Shown here in pieces: positions 1 to 11,459 of a stretch of DNA of 53,718 nucleotides. The notes below the pieces were generated by a model. It was not told where the DNA came from and searched no databases. It saw nothing but the letters and a program-made list of their open reading frames with translations. Numbering within the stretch: position 1 is the stretch's first letter; each line of letters starts with the position of its first letter. The DNA comes from Mortierella sp. BCC40632. Lineage: Eukaryota > Mortierellomycota > Mortierellomycetes > Mortierellales > Mortierellaceae. Location: NCBI GenBank assembly GCA_011634665.1, contig WAEK01000035.1, positions 15,001-68,718 of the forward strand, in the 5' to 3' direction. The position numbers were made by a program, and so were the translations under genes.

Positions 1-2
1 AT

Positions 3-548
3 GCATCGGTACGAAATCGGATTATGGTAGTTGTCAACGATGCGATTGCCACGAATGCTAGGGATGGGCATGAGGCATATAGAACACGAGTCCGCCAGGT
101 ACTCGAGCAAGCCACGACTCAGCAACCTCCACAAGATGCAATCGCCTCGCCTGCTGTGCTGCAACAACGCCATGATAGTCTTTCTCATGTTCTTGTGCTA
201 CGAATGATGCAAGCGCTTAACCATATCCTGTCTAAAACAGCAGATCCACCTCTGCTGGGTCAAACGACGGGTGAGCAACATGTTAGGCATGTTCTGGATC
301 TGATTCGCAGGGGGGAGATGAGGGAGGCATTTTTCATCATTTCCAGACTTTGGTCTTTCGATGACGCAGAGCTTATTCGGCGTCAAGGCGAGCAAATCTT
401 TGTGACCTCATTAGAGCAGCCCGACCTTAGTTTGACGATAATGGAGACGGGAGTTCAGGTACTAATTGCTGCCAATGTTCATCAAAGACTCGTTAACAAA
501 AGTCAGATGACGAATGCTCAATTAGCCCTTGACCTTCCTGTGATATAA
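3..548 (+). CDS. 3' part of an unrecognised gene
   Basis: The reading frame is open from the first bases of the window to a TAA at 546-548, so this is probably the 3' end of a gene or its last exon that starts outside the window. The first internal Met is at base 24, giving at least 174 residues. The product is hydrophilic and probably helical, with no signal peptide, membrane segment or motif I recognise. Its central part is rich in Leu, Arg and Glu. A purine-rich stretch and a poly(T) tract (about 807-825) follow. I cannot assign a function. It could also be an exon of a transposon-related gene. Confidence 0.4.
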   Translation, partial: ASVRNRIMVVVNDAIATNARDGHEAYRTRVRQVLEQATTQQPPQDAIASPAVLQQRHDSLSHVLVLRMMQALNHILSKTADPPLLGQTTGEQHVRHVLDLIRRGEMREAFFIISRLWSFDDAELIRRQGEQIFVTSLEQPDLSLTIMETGVQVLIAANVHQRLVNKSQMTNAQLALDLPVI

Positions 549-1677
549 TTCGAGCTTACCTTGAGGGAACGCCTCAATAGGGATAGACATAGCAAGAAGA
601 GGGGTTACAGCAAGGGGAGAAAGAGTCGGTGAGAAAAAGGCATGCCTGAACACTTGGTCCAGGGACGTTGGGTATTTTATTCTGCTTCCTGCCCCGCAGG
701 AAGCTAGGTCTAACGTAAATACTAACAGGTGCACGTGCCCTAGGCACTGCTCCTCTGATATGAGCCTCCCGCCATAGATCCCAAGTCGAACACTTCCTGC
801 AGAGGTTTTTTTTTTTTTTTTTTTTCCTTGATCTAGCAATCTAGTAACAAAATATGGGAGTTGACTCCTTTTCATCATACATTATAGGCAAGAAGACAGA
901 GGATGATCCCGGTACCAATGCCGACTACAGATCAACCTCAAGGCTCATGGAGAGAAGCCTTTTATGATCCACGTATGCCTCCTCTATGTTTCTTGTGTGC
1001 CTGTTTTTTAGTACTTTTCATAGTGTTCGTTTGTCTACCTTTGACCATAGTTATAGCACCGTTTGCCGTTCTAGGATTCATAGTTCTAACGCTGAGTCAT
1101 ATTGCTGCTCAAAAATAACTAAATTATTTAGAGATTGTTAATCTGTGGCTGTCGGTAGTTGGCTGTCCATTCAAGATGACAGGAAACACTGATGTACTGG
1201 ACACTCTATCGCCCTTGCACAATGTATATCTGGTGTGCTATTGGAACGATCTTACTCTGCGTGAAAGGATTGGCAAGTTGTACACAATTGATGTTGCCGA
1301 TATCAAGTCTGTAAGACCAAAGTTTAAGGCTCCAAAACGACCAGCGCATTCCCGTTGTACCTTGCCTCTTTACCAGCTCCAGGTATTTCATTTGGCACTT
1401 AAAGTCTTGCTGGACCATCTGAGTCAAAAATAAATTAAATAATCACTACCCTCTCTTTCTCTCACTTTTCTTCGGTTCCACGCCTAGGACAATGACGAGG
1501 CTTGCTGCACCGTGGCTCTGGTAAATTTCCTCTTGAACCAGCTGCCTCAAGATCAAGGCTCTGTTCTACAACCATTGTTTCAAAACATCACCATGTTGAG
1601 AAGATCTAACGTAGGCTTGGACTTGTGTTGTCGCTCCCCAATTTTTTTCTTATCTCTTGGTATAGTCCAACATCCAA
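549..1677. other. Intergenic stretch with short unassigned ORFs
   Basis: No gene is convincing here. One 71-codon plus-strand ORF (903-1118) would encode two adjacent hydrophobic segments (about residues 27-66), so a tiny two-pass membrane protein is possible. Another 85-codon ORF (1176-1433) has no recognisable motif. A poly(T) tract lies near 807-825. The stretch ends exactly where the first DIRS element begins. Confidence 0.35.
903..1118 (+). CDS. Possible 71-aa two-pass membrane protein
   Basis: This short ORF has a polar N-terminus rich in Pro, Met and Thr. It is followed by about 40 almost uninterrupted hydrophobic residues (Phe, Leu, Val, Ile, Cys) that could form two membrane helices with a Pro-containing turn. 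The ORF ends at a TAA. I see no homology, promoter or intron that confirms it. It could be an exon or chance. Confidence 0.2.
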   Translation: MIPVPMPTTDQPQGSWREAFYDPRMPPLCFLCACFLVLFIVFVCLPLTIVIAPFAVLGFIVLTLSHIAAQK

Positions 1678-1859
1678 GTATACTTCGCATACGACAGTAT
1701 GCTTCTTAAAGGTGATACGGCCGTCTTTATTTGATTGCTAGCAAGTACTATTTTTTTTTTTTTTTTTTTTTTATAAATTTTTTTTTTTCTGTGTCACTCC
1801 TTTCCTCTTTTGGCCGTTTTTCTTGCTTGCTGGTGATTACCGCTTCAAAATTTCCCAAA

Positions 1860-2726
1860 ATGGACTCAAACAACTCTACCCCTACACCTCCCCCACCCCC
1901 CCTTACCCTCGACAACGATATACTACGACAAATCCTACAGCATATTCAACACACCAATCTCACCGATCAGGGCGACAACATGAGTATCGACAAGGACGAC
2001 ACAGACACCTTCACCCGGGAACGTCGCGAATGGCAACCTTCCAAAGACTTCCTGGAGGACTATTCCCCCGACCCCCTTCACGACGTGGAATGGATCCTCC
2101 CGCGAGAGGACAAGAGCGCGATATGGGATACTGCTCCCAAGAGAAAAGGAATCAGCTTCGACGCCCCTGATATCCCCTCTGTCCTTTACCAAAAGCTCTC
2201 GAAAAAGAGTAGACTAGCCGACAAAGACCTTGCAAAGATCGGCACTAGAGTCGCTATGACCACTCGCCCCCTGGACTATTTGGCATCCAGAATTTGGCGA
2301 TTACAAGATAAGATTGACGACGAGTCTTACCAGGAACTCCTCCTCCTGACCACTATGACCAGGACACTTATCAGCGACGCGACATCGCATATCATGCAGG
2401 TACGCCTGGAAGAGGCCTACCGAACATACTCGCCAACAGCCACCTCCCTCCTCAGTCGCGACGACAAGCAATCGGCGCTGAGCGATGAGAAGCTCAAGAG
2501 CGACATGAAAGCCCTGAAGAAATTCAAGGAGTTCTCAAACGACCGCCGCAGATTTGGACCACCCAACCAACAAGGCAATAAACCTTTCAACAACCAGTCG
2601 CGCTTCAAAAAGGGTGGATACAACAATAGCAACAGCAACAACAACAGCAACAACAGCAACAACAACAATTACAAACCAAAAAACTTCAATGGCACCGGCA
2701 GCCAGGATCGCCGGAACGATGCTTAG
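1860..2726 (+). CDS. DIRS gag-like protein (ORF1)
   Basis: This 288-codon ORF starts at the ATG after the pyrimidine-rich leader. That ATG is preferred over the upstream in-frame start at 1731, which would translate the poly(T) terminal repeat. The N-terminus is Pro/Thr-rich, the middle is charged and helical, and the C-terminus is an Asn/Gln-rich low-complexity basic tail. This composition and its position before the reverse transcriptase fit a DIRS nucleocapsid-like ORF. There is no CCHC knuckle. In copy 2 the same ORF is broken by several one-base homopolymer indels. The reverse transcriptase ORF begins about 30 bases after this stop in another frame. Confidence 0.75.
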   Translation: MDSNNSTPTPPPPPLTLDNDILRQILQHIQHTNLTDQGDNMSIDKDDTDTFTRERREWQPSKDFLEDYSPDPLHDVEWILPREDKSAIWDTAPKRKGISFDAPDIPSVLYQKLSKKSRLADKDLAKIGTRVAMTTRPLDYLASRIWRLQDKIDDESYQELLLLTTMTRTLISDATSHIMQVRLEEAYRTYSPTATSLLSRDDKQSALSDEKLKSDMKALKKFKEFSNDRRRFGPPNQQGNKPFNNQSRFKKGGYNNSNSNNNSNNSNNNNYKPKNFNGTGSQDRRNDA

Positions 2727-2758
2727 AGACATCGCCTCCCCAACCCGGAAAGACCGCC

Positions 2759-4690
2759 TTGGCGGGGACAGGGAGGATCGCACTTCATCTCCAAGAGTGG
2801 CAACAATTAACCGACAATTCCTGGGCCCTCGACATCGTTCGAGACGGCTATCAGCTAACCTTCACCAACCCACCGCCAACCTCCTCCACCTTCAGACGAC
2901 CCCGACAATTCAACGATCCCGAAACAGCTCTCATCGAATCGGAGCTAACCAACTTAAAACTCATGGACGCGATAGAAGAGGTAGATCCCTCTCAGGACGG
3001 TTTCACCTCCGATATTTTTCTGGTCCCCAAAAAGAACGGGAAGCAACGACCCGTGATCGACCTCCGGAAGCTCAACGAACACATAGTACACCGCTCCTTC
3101 AAGATGGAATCGTTAGCAGTAGTAGTAGCAGGCATTCAACGAGACGACTATCTGACGAGCATCGACTTGAAAGACGCCTTTTTCCACATCGACATCCACC
3201 CGACGAGCCGGAAATACCTCCAATTCACCTGGGGAGGAAAGAAGTACCAGTTCAAAGTGCTCCCTTTCGGTCTAACATCTTCTCCAATCGTGTTTTCAAA
3301 GGTCCTAAAACCGATACTAACCTGGGCAAGGAAGCAGGGCATTCGGATATACGGATACTTGGACGACTTTATCATTCTCTCTCGATCTCGAGAAGAGGCG
3401 ATCAAGAACACCAAAATCATCTGCGAGAAGATGGCGGCTCTAGGACTCAGAGTGAACCCCGAGAAGTCATCATTCAACCCCTCTCAAACGATGCAACACT
3501 TGGGATATGTGATCAACACCAAAACGATGGAGATCCGCCTCCCACGCGACAAGGTTCGAAACGTGATTCGATCAGCTCAACACATCTTGGACAAGGGCAC
3601 GGCGACCACGAGACAACTGGCTTCCTTGATCGGTCTTCTTCACTCAACAACCTGCGCCATATTCCCAGCCCAACTCCGCACGCGTTCTCTACTATTCTTG
3701 AAGATCCAGAACCTTCGATCGAGTCGGGATTGGGATTACCAAACCCAGCTCTCGGAGACCAGTCAGGAAGAGCTCCGATGGTGGATCGACAACCTTCAAC
3801 GCTGGAACGGGAGATCATTTCTTCCTGCCGATCCCTCAGAGACTGTCACAACGGATGCCTCGGACACGGGATGGGGAGCCCATTACAAGGAACTCCAGTT
3901 CGGGGGCCACTGGCGGGGGACGACGAGACCGACCTTCACATCAACCACAAAGAACTCTTAGCAGTCCACCTCACCCTCCAGTCTCTCCCACACCTGAAGG
4001 ATGTCACCATCAAGGTCCGCTCCGACAACACGACTGCCATTGCTTATATCAATCACATGGGAGGGACTCGATCCCAATCTCTATCCAACATAGCAACGGA
4101 GCTATGGGACTGGGCCCTCGAAAGACGGATAAAAGTCATTGCAGAGCACATCCCAGGACGAGACAATGGGATAGCAGACCGACAATCACGGATGTCCCCA
4201 GAGAAACACCAGTGGATGCTTCACCGACAGTGGTTCAACATGATCGAGAAACGATGGGGCTCACACGACATCGACCTATTCGCCGACCGGATCAACCACC
4301 AGCTCCCCTGTATTACTCGTGGCGTCCGGATCCAACAGCAGTCGCCTCAAACGCTCTCACGCAGAAATGGCGCCAGTGGAAGAACCCGTATGCCAACCCC
4401 CCGTGGGCGCTGATCCCGACAATTCTCAGAAAGCTGCGAAGAGAACGCGCCACAATAACGTTGATCACCCCAGATTGGCCTTCGGCTCCGTGGTACCCTA
4501 CACTACTCAAGATGAATTGCGACCAGCCTTTGAGCCTTCCTCGACGCGCGGTGATCCCACGATCGTCTCAAGCACACCCTCTCAGGAATCACAAGTGGAG
4601 TTTGACCGCGTGGCGTATCTCAGGCATCAATTCCAAGAGTTGGGCATGGAGGCAGCAACTCAGGACCTGATGTATCACCCCTTCCTTGTC
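2759..4690 (+). CDS. DIRS reverse transcriptase / RNase H
   Basis: The reverse transcriptase copies the element RNA and RNase H degrades the template. Seen in order: an RT palm with IDLKDAFFHI and PFGLTSSP, the catalytic YLDD box near 3356, then an RNase H region with DASDTGWG and RSDNTTAIAYI. A DIRS-typical segment follows, with DIDLFADR and a Trp/Pro-rich PDWPSAPWYP. The first 1.2 kb are one frame (2759-3961). The frame then changes near a G run at 3914-3918 and again near a C run at about 4400, so the sequence as given does not encode one protein. Copy 2 is open across the first of these points, which suggests homopolymer error or recent inactivation. The recombinase ORF overlaps the 3' end. 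Confidence 0.85.
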
Positions 4691-5580
4691 AACTAGCAGA
4701 CATAGGAACTATCAGTCAGCCCAAAGAGCCTGGGTCTCATGGTCAAGATCCAACAATGTCGATCCCTTCAACGCTTCCGATGTTTCCATAGCCAACTACC
4801 TCGCGTACCGCTCCAGCAATGGCTCCGCCCCCGAGCTCCATCAAGCTTTTACCTCTCGGCAGTCAGAGAATTACAGCCAAGGACCAAGGCTAGCCCATCA
4901 ATTCTCTCCAAGGTCATTGCCTCTGCCTCATCTCAAGCAACGCCGAAGGAACTGACTGCCGCACCTTTGGATATCTCACCTGTCCTAAAGACTTTGGCAC
5001 AGTGGGGTCCTAACAAGGGCCTATCAGACTACAACTTGCGCCGCAAGCTCGCATGGCTCCTAGCTATCACCACGTTCTCACGATCATCCGACTTGCACCG
5101 TATCGATCCCAGATCCCTCTCAGTCTCCAAGAACACTCTTACAGGTAGCATTCTTTCCCCTAAAGAACGCCGAGGGGCCGACCCATTATCAAGCCCTTCC
5201 ACGTGGATGCCCACCATGACTCCACCCTCTGCCCGGTAGCGTGCTTCATTGAATACCGTACGAGAGAAGACAGACGAGGCTGTCCTATCAACTCACGAGA
5301 CTTACTGTTCACAACATCCGACCCTCCGTACAATCAAGCCTCCGATCAAACGATAGCAAGATGGATAAAGACAACTATGACAACTTCGGGTCTCAAGGTC
5401 ACAGCCCACGCAACACGATCCGCTGGCGCTTCCAATGCTCTCATGAAGGGTGCCTCCCTAGAAGACGTTATTACTCGTGGCAATTGGGCATCACCCAATA
5501 CCTTCGAAGTTTTCTACCGAAGATACCGGATGTCTAAGACGAACTTTACATCGATGTTATTGAATCAAGGGCCTCTCTGA
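4686..5580 (+). CDS. DIRS tyrosine recombinase
   Basis: This enzyme integrates the circular DNA intermediate without staggered cuts. The N-terminal helical part begins at 4686. The catalytic half shows the tetrad expected of tyrosine recombinases: an Arg in TTFSRSSDLHRI, the HATRSAG box (His and second Arg, about 5409-5430), a GNW segment, and the nucleophilic Tyr in FEVFYRRY near 5515. The frame shifts near 4953 and again near the GGGGCC at 5175, so three pieces must be combined conceptually. The stop is at 5578-5580, just before the internal complementary region. The catalytic C-terminus is identical in copy 2. Confidence 0.85.
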
Positions 5581-5692
5581 AGTATCACCTTTAAGAAGCA
5601 TACTGTCGTATGCGAAGTATACTTGTGGGATTGGATGAGCCTGCGATAGCAGGCGACATCTAATCCCATGTGTACGAAGCATACAAAGGTAT
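5577..5692. repeat. DIRS internal complementary region, copy 1 (left part)
   Basis: The sequence downstream of the recombinase reads as the reverse complement of the element's own ends: first the left end (AAGCATACTGTCGTATGCGA), then the right end (GGATGAGCCTGCGATAGCAG). This internal complementary region is a hallmark of DIRS elements. The gypsy element inserted within it after GGTAT, and the rest continues at 11735. Confidence 0.85.
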
Positions 5693-5766
5693 TATAACAG
5701 GAACGATGGTTGAGAATGAACTGCCGTTTATTAGAGGGTGGTGAGAGGTATTTATATACTGCTGCA
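5693..5766 (-). repeat. 3' LTR of the gypsy element (74 bp)
   Basis: Read on the minus strand it begins TGCAGCAG and ends GTTATA. It contains a TATA box (TATATAAA, plus-strand 5751-5758) and a polyadenylation signal (AATAAA, 5727-5732), the minimum parts of an LTR. It is identical to the 5' copy. The end is not the usual CA. Confidence 0.85.
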
Positions 5767-5792
5767 CCTTCCCATTTAAAAAAAAAAATTAT

Positions 5793-6506
5793 CTAATTAC
5801 TACGGCTCTGGGGAGGGTTCTCTGGTTGTTGGTTAGGTGGGGGCGCGTGAGAAGTATGGTCCGCTTCTCTCACGAAGAGTTCCCTGAACAGGGAGGTGTT
5901 GGCCATGTATGCCTCCACGTGTTTGTCCAAAAGTTCGCGTTGCTGATCCTTGCATGTCGTCGAGCGGTCTTTGCGAACTCTTTTTGTATCCACCTGTTCC
6001 GGAAAATACATCAGCGCAAGGTCGTTATACTCTGCTCTCCTTTTTTTGCTTTGCTGCATTTCTCGAGAGAACACCCCAGCCTTGTCCATGTCAGTGTCGC
6101 AAGTCTTTTCGAACCTCATAGCCATGGCTCTTGAGAATGTTAACTCATCCTCGATGGCGGCATCATCAACCTTTCGAAAGACAACGGTTTGCGCATATGT
6201 CGTGTGTCCCTCAAGTAATTCCATTGTCTCTCCTCTGCCGACAGTGCCGAGTCGCCTTGCCCCAGTCGTTGGTGCGGTTGTTGCGGGGTCGGCTGCTGTG
6301 GCCTGGTCTGTGCCTGCGCTGGCACTGAGGAGGGTGGTTTGGTCGTCCTTGAGGGTGGAAGGGAGGGCGTCATTGGGACAGGGGGGGGGGAGTCGTTGGG
6401 GTGGGGGGGCAGGTGTCTCTTTGGGACGGGGGCAGGCGTCTTTGGGACGGGGGGCAGGTGTCTTTGGGACGGGGGGGTAGCTGTCTTTGGGGGGGGGGGC
6501 GGCCAT
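5793..6506 (-). CDS. Accessory ORF between pol and the 3' LTR (237 aa, unknown)
   Basis: This ORF lies inside the LTRs, downstream of the pol stop and of a poly(A) tract. The first 60 residues are a Pro/Lys low-complexity segment encoded by G/C homopolymers, so the frame there is uncertain. Residues about 80-237 are ordinary charged sequence with Lys/Arg-rich helices and no membrane segment, so it is not an envelope protein. I recognise no domain. Upstream it has CCAAT (plus-strand 6653-6657), a TATA-like box (6608-6615) and a CT/CA-rich leader, which suggests its own promoter. It may be a captured host gene. Confidence 0.5.
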   Translation of the reverse strand: MAAPPPKDSYPPVPKTPAPRPKDACPRPKETPAPPPQRLPPPCPNDALPSTLKDDQTTLLSASAGTDQATAADPATTAPTTGARRLGTVGRGETMELLEGHTTYAQTVVFRKVDDAAIEDELTFSRAMAMRFEKTCDTDMDKAGVFSREMQQSKKRRAEYNDLALMYFPEQVDTKRVRKDRSTTCKDQQRELLDKHVEAYMANTSLFRELFVREADHTSHAPPPNQQPENPPQSRSN

Positions 6507-6607
6507 TGTGTGTGTGTGTGTGTGTTTTGGTGGTGGTGAGGGTGGTGAGGTTGATGAGGAGAGAAGAGAGAGAGGTTTGTCGATTTTTCAGCATCCATCC
6601 ATCTATA

Positions 6608-6657
6608 ATTTATACATCTGGTCCTGGCATCCTGATGACATGTCGATTTCTGATTGG
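6608..6657 (-). promoter_or_regulatory. Putative promoter of the gypsy accessory ORF
   Basis: Reading on the minus strand there is a CCAAT box, then about 40 nt later a TATAAATT box, then about 100 nt of pyrimidine-rich leader ending in a CA repeat just before the ATG at 6506. This spacing resembles a fungal Pol II promoter and would let the ORF be expressed independently of the LTR. Confidence 0.4.
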
Positions 6658-6680
6658 ATGCCAGGTTCATTCAATGATGA

Positions 6681-6726
<46 letters not shown>

Positions 6727-6732
<6 letters not shown>

Positions 6733-9700
6733 GTCCAATCCATGTTCTTCCTTGTATCTGTCGACAGTCTCCTTGCAGTGGTCGAGGTTGCGGGCCGGTT
6801 CCCATGTTGCGTCCTCGTTGTTGTATCCTTTCCATAAGACGAGAAACTGGTGTTGTCTACGGTACAAGCGGTAGTTGAGAATTCTCTCTACCTCATATTC
6901 CTCCTCGCCGTCGATCAACTCAGGGTCTGGACGAGGTGGGGCTCGCTGTCCAAGTTCTTCGGGTGACTCGTGGTAGTGTCGGAACCTGTCCACGTGGAAA
7001 ACATCATGGATCTTGTAAGTCGGCGGCAACTCAAGACGGAAGGTAACGGGGGAGTGTTGTTCGATGATAGTGAAAGGTCCAATAAATCGAGCAAGTAGCT
7101 TCTGAGCTCTGGTCTTAACTCCTCTGTCCTTGGGCAAGGTGATATTTTCAGCGTTCAGCATAACCTTGTCTCCTACTTTGAAATCATGGTCGCGTCGTCT
7201 ATGGTCGGAGTTCCACACTTGTCTTTCTTGAGCGAGGCGAATGTTCTCCTGTGTCGTCTTCAATACGTGCTGTTGCTCCTTGACAAAGTCTTCCACGCTT
7301 GGCACTGATGATGTTGGTGGTTGTAGCAGTGCGGTTGGAACACGTGGGTGGAAACCGTAGTTCATGAAGAAAGGAGAGAAGCCTGTAGTGGGGTTAACAG
7401 AGTTGTTGTAAGCAAACTCGGCTGCCGGTAATAAAACGTCCCAGTTGGTCTGCTTGTCGTCCGCGTAAGCCCTTAGTACAGATGTAAGGGTCTGGATAGC
7501 CCGTTCGGATTGACCATCCGTCTGCGGGTGGAAAGCGGTCGACAATGCTAATTTAACATCCATGAGGCGGTGAAGTTCCTGCCAAAAGTTACTCGTAAAC
7601 TTGCTGTCGCGGTCTGAGATGATCCTGCGAGGCATGCCATGTAGTCGGAAGATATTATTAAAAAATATACGGGCGACGTCTGATGCCTGTGTCTGTGGTC
7701 CTGGAAGGGGCGAAGTGAACTTGTTTAGAGAGTTTGTCCACAAACACCGTGATCGCGTCAAATCCTTGGTCCGTCTTTGGCAAATGAACCGCGAAATCCA
7801 TAGTCACTGTATCCCAGCGCTGTTCGGGGGTTTCGTGTGGATGGAGCAAGCCGGCTGGCCTTTGTCGACTGGGTTTGGATCTTTGACAGCTTTCGCAAGA
7901 TTCAACATAACGCCTGGTATCATTGGCTATTCGAGGCCAGTAGAAAGAGCGTCGGAGGGCATCGTAAGTCTTGTCGAACCCGAGGTGGCCGGCAATAGCA
8001 GAGTCATGGGCATCATGGAGAAGGTCAAGGCGGATGTCGGCTTTTGCTAGGGATGCAGATCAGATAAACGCCCTTGTGTTCAATACATAACAGTCCCTTG
8101 TACAAGGCATAATTTTTTTGGGCAACTTCCTTCTAAGCAGCTTGCATAGATTGGGCCCAGACGGGGGTCTTCTGAGTACCCATCTATTAGACGTTGTCTC
8201 ACACTTGGTTCCATTGAGATTTCCAGGTTGTTTATCGTCTTCGGCTCCTCCTCCTGGTGGTCGGGGCGGCGTGAGAGGGCGTCTGCGATGATGTTTTCTT
8301 TTCCAGGTTTGTGTTTTACTTCGAAATCATATTCCTGTAGTAGTTCCATCCACCGCGCCTGGCGTCCAGTGAGTTTGGGTTGTGTCAAGAAGTGTTTCAA
8401 GGTATCGTGGTCGGTGTAGACTGTGAACTTGGTGCCATCTAGGTAGTACCTCCAAGTCCTGAGGGCGTGCACGATCGCAAGCAGCTCCTGCTCATGAGTT
8501 CTGTAATTGCGTTCGGCACTGTTCAATTTCCGTGAGGTGAATGCGACAGGTCGGGTCACACCTTGTCTATCCGTTTGGGCGAGATATCCACCTAGTGCAA
8601 ATCCAGAGGCATCCGCTCCCACAATAGTCGTCAGTGTAGGGTCGAATATTCGTCGTATGGGGGCAGATGTGATGGCCTTCTTGAGTCTCATAAAAGCCTT
8701 TTCATGTTCATCCTCCCAGCAGAAGGATGTCTTGTTTCCTAGGAGGTTGGTCAATGGAAGGGCGATCTCGGCAAAGTCCTTGACACCTTGATGACAATAT
8801 TGTGCGAGTCCTACAAACTGTTGGACGTCTTTTTGCTTGGAAGGGCGGGGCCACTCCTGGATGGCTTTGATGTGAACAGCACTGATTTGTATTCCTTCTT
8901 CCGTGATCGTGTGGCCAAGGAACTCTGTTTGTTTCTGCATGAATGAGCATTTGCTCAGTTTTGCATAGAGTTGATTTTTTTTTCTTAATAACGCCAGCAC
9001 CTCTCGAATGTGTTGAAGATGCTCCTCTTTTGTCCTGGAGTAGATGAGTAAGTCGTCAAGATATGAAATGACACTTTTGTCGAGAACAGGGTGAAGAACA
9101 TTTCTCATCATGGCAGAGAACGAGGCAGGAGCATTAGTCAGACCGAAGGGGATCACGTTCCATTCAAAATGACCATATCGACAACGGAAGGCAGTTTTGT
9201 GAGTGTGTGGTTCGAATATCCTTTGTTGGTGATAACCTGAGAGGAGATCCAGTTTCGAGAAATATCGTGCTCCTTGAAGGCGGTCGATAAGCTCATCGAT
9301 CCTTGGTAGAGGGTGTCTGTTCTTCTTGGTGATCTGATTCAGTCCTCGATAGTCGACACACATACGTAGTGTGCCCTCTTTTTTCCGAACAAAAAGTACA
9401 GGTGAGCCGAATGGTGAGGTGCTAGGTTTGATGAAACCCTTTTCTAGAAGATCGTCCAGTTGCTTCCTGAGCTCATCTAGTTCGGCAATGGACAATCGGA
9501 TGACTGGTCGAACGGGAGGGTCAGCCATTGGATCAGTCTCTATCTTCATGGCGTCCCCTCGGTCAGGTGGGAGTCCCGAGGGAAGGGATGTTGGAAAGAC
9601 ATCGGCAAACTCGTTTTGGATGATTGCTGCAACCTCAGGGGAGAGATCGGAGGGGTTGTTTGACCCATGGATCGGTTGTAGGTTTGCAATAAATAATTCA

Positions 9701-10264
9701 CTACCCGGAAGAGCGACGATATTGCAGAACTTGATGGCGTTGACTCGTTTGCAATGATTGTTACCATGATTGGGGCTCTTGTCTTTGAGGCCGTCTAGTC
9801 TGTCGTTGCATATCCAATGAATATCGCGACCGTTGGATTTAAACTTCACCTCGTTTGTGCGCCAATTGATCATGGGGTTCACGAGGGCTAGCCAAGGTTT
9901 GCCGAGAATAAGGTCATAGTTTTGTAGTGGATAAAGGATCGGTTCCAGGTTGGCCGAATAAGTTTTTGTGATAAAACTATGTTGGAAACATGGTTTATGA
10001 CTGAGACAGAGCCATCCGGCAGAATAACTGGAATGGCAGCGCAAGGGTGGAGGGAAGAGAATGGCGTTCCTGAAAGGTATTGCTGAGTACATTTCCTTCT
10101 GCTCCTCCATCGATGAGGATGCGAGCAGAGTAGCCATCGATCTTGCCAAGAAAGGTGAGGAGTGTATTTGTCGTGCTGTTCGATGTAGCCGATTGTAAGC
10201 GAATGGCGCGCGCGGCCACGGCGGGTTCTAGAGATGAGAGAGGGTCAGATGGGTCCAGGTCCAC
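6727..10264 (-). CDS. Gypsy pol: protease, RT, RNase H, integrase, chromodomain
   Basis: The retroviral-like aspartic protease comes first; its active-site region reads ILIDGGAEGN, with GG where DSG or DTG is usual. The RT follows, with CVDYRGLNQITKKN and the YLDD box, then RNase H with DASGFALGGYLAQ and YTDHDTLKHFL. The integrase has an HHCC zinc region (plus-strand about 7880-7990), an RNase H-like core with VFVDKLSK and FHPQTDGQSER, and a C-terminal chromodomain (LVLWKGYNNEDATWEPARN) ending at 6727. The chromodomain directs integration to modified chromatin in this family. Frames change near 10000, 8060 and 7700, so the sequence as given is not one continuous ORF. Each break is small and could be an indel error. 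Confidence 0.88.
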
Positions 10265-10503
10265 TGCCTCAATCGACCTAGGTAGAAGGGTGGTTGGCGT
10301 GGTACGGGTAGGTGTGACAGGGTCGGAGTAACTGTCGTCAGATTCTTTGAAAAGTTTACATGCATGAGGAATGTTCGAAGGGGAAGTGTTTTGGTTTTGG
10401 AGCTTAATTTTTAATTCAGAAGAACTACAACTTAACTCTGGAACTAGTACACTCCCCTTGTCCAGAGAACAAGAGGAGGGGGCATCGGCAATCAGGTCCT
10501 GGA

Positions 10504-11459
10504 CTAATCCTGATTGCCGGAGACTTTTCCCGACTCTGGGGAGGAGTCCTCATTAACCGATATGTTGTTTAGTCTTGCGGGCCGGGATGGGGGTTTGTTG
10601 ACGTGGCAATCTCGTTGATGGTGACCCAACTCACGGCATTTGAAGCAGCCGTTATTGTCTCGCAACCATTGGCGCTCAGAAGGTGAGAGGGGTTTGAGGC
10701 CTGTTTTATTCTGACGATTATTGCCGTTTTGCTTGAGCCTATTATTTTTTTCCTTCCTGAGGGCATTAATCTCGAACCGAAGATTGTCCACTTCCATGGC
10801 CATGGGCGATTGGTGCTGGGGCTGGAAGTTGGAAGCAACGACAGAAGGTTGGGTGTTCGTTGTATTCTTACTTTTGGTACCAGCGTGGTCTGGTTGGAAG
10901 TTGTAGATTCGGTCGAACTTCTCAGCTGCAGCGAAGAGCTCGTAGACAGAGAGATCCTTGGAGATGAACAAGGCCTCCAGGAGTTGTTGGAGAGCTTTTT
11001 AGGGCAGCCATCGACAAATCTGATGTGGGCCGTATTCTCGATATCAGCTCTGACTTCGGCGGTTTTAGCTTCGGTCAGTAAGGCAGTAAGAAGTCTTTTT
11101 GACTCGGTAACATAGGTCTCGACAGTAGAAGTCATTCGTAGGTTGAACAACTTGGAGCGGATGGTGCGTGTGAAGTCGGCAGGGATGTACATCTCGGAGA
11201 AGTCTTTCTCAAAGTCTATGAAGGAGGCAGTGTCGCTCAATCCTGATCCATCGAACCAACATGCCGCGTCCACATCCAAAAGTGAAACTGCGACAATTGT
11301 TTGGATGTTCTCGGGGACGGAGGTGGCGAGGAGGTAGCGTCTAACGCTTTTTAACCATGCTTGTGCAGAAAATCCATCGCGACCTCCTTTGAATTTGTCT
11401 GGAAGGGGGTACTTATGTGAAGGTGTGGTGGGAGCAACGGTAGACATGGTGATAGACAA
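10504..11459 (-). CDS. Gypsy Gag with CCHC knuckle
   Basis: This Gag starts at the ATG at 11459. The capsid-like part (GGRDGFSAQAWLKSVRRYL, then helical sequence through about 10990) resembles retrotransposon Gag. The frame then shifts near 10980. The downstream part ends in a zinc knuckle of the form C-x2-C-x4-H-x4-C (CFKCRELGHHQRDC, near 10610-10650), which binds RNA. The stop precedes the protease region. The 200-bp leader between the 5' LTR and the ATG is G/C-homopolymer-rich on one strand. Confidence 0.82.

Noticed and set aside
2554..4413. A 619-codon plus-strand ORF overlapping the DIRS reverse transcriptase in another frame
   Set aside because: Most of it is the shadow of the real RT frame in a GC-rich, Arg/Pro-biased translation. 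Only its 3' part (after about 3918) is the true frame.
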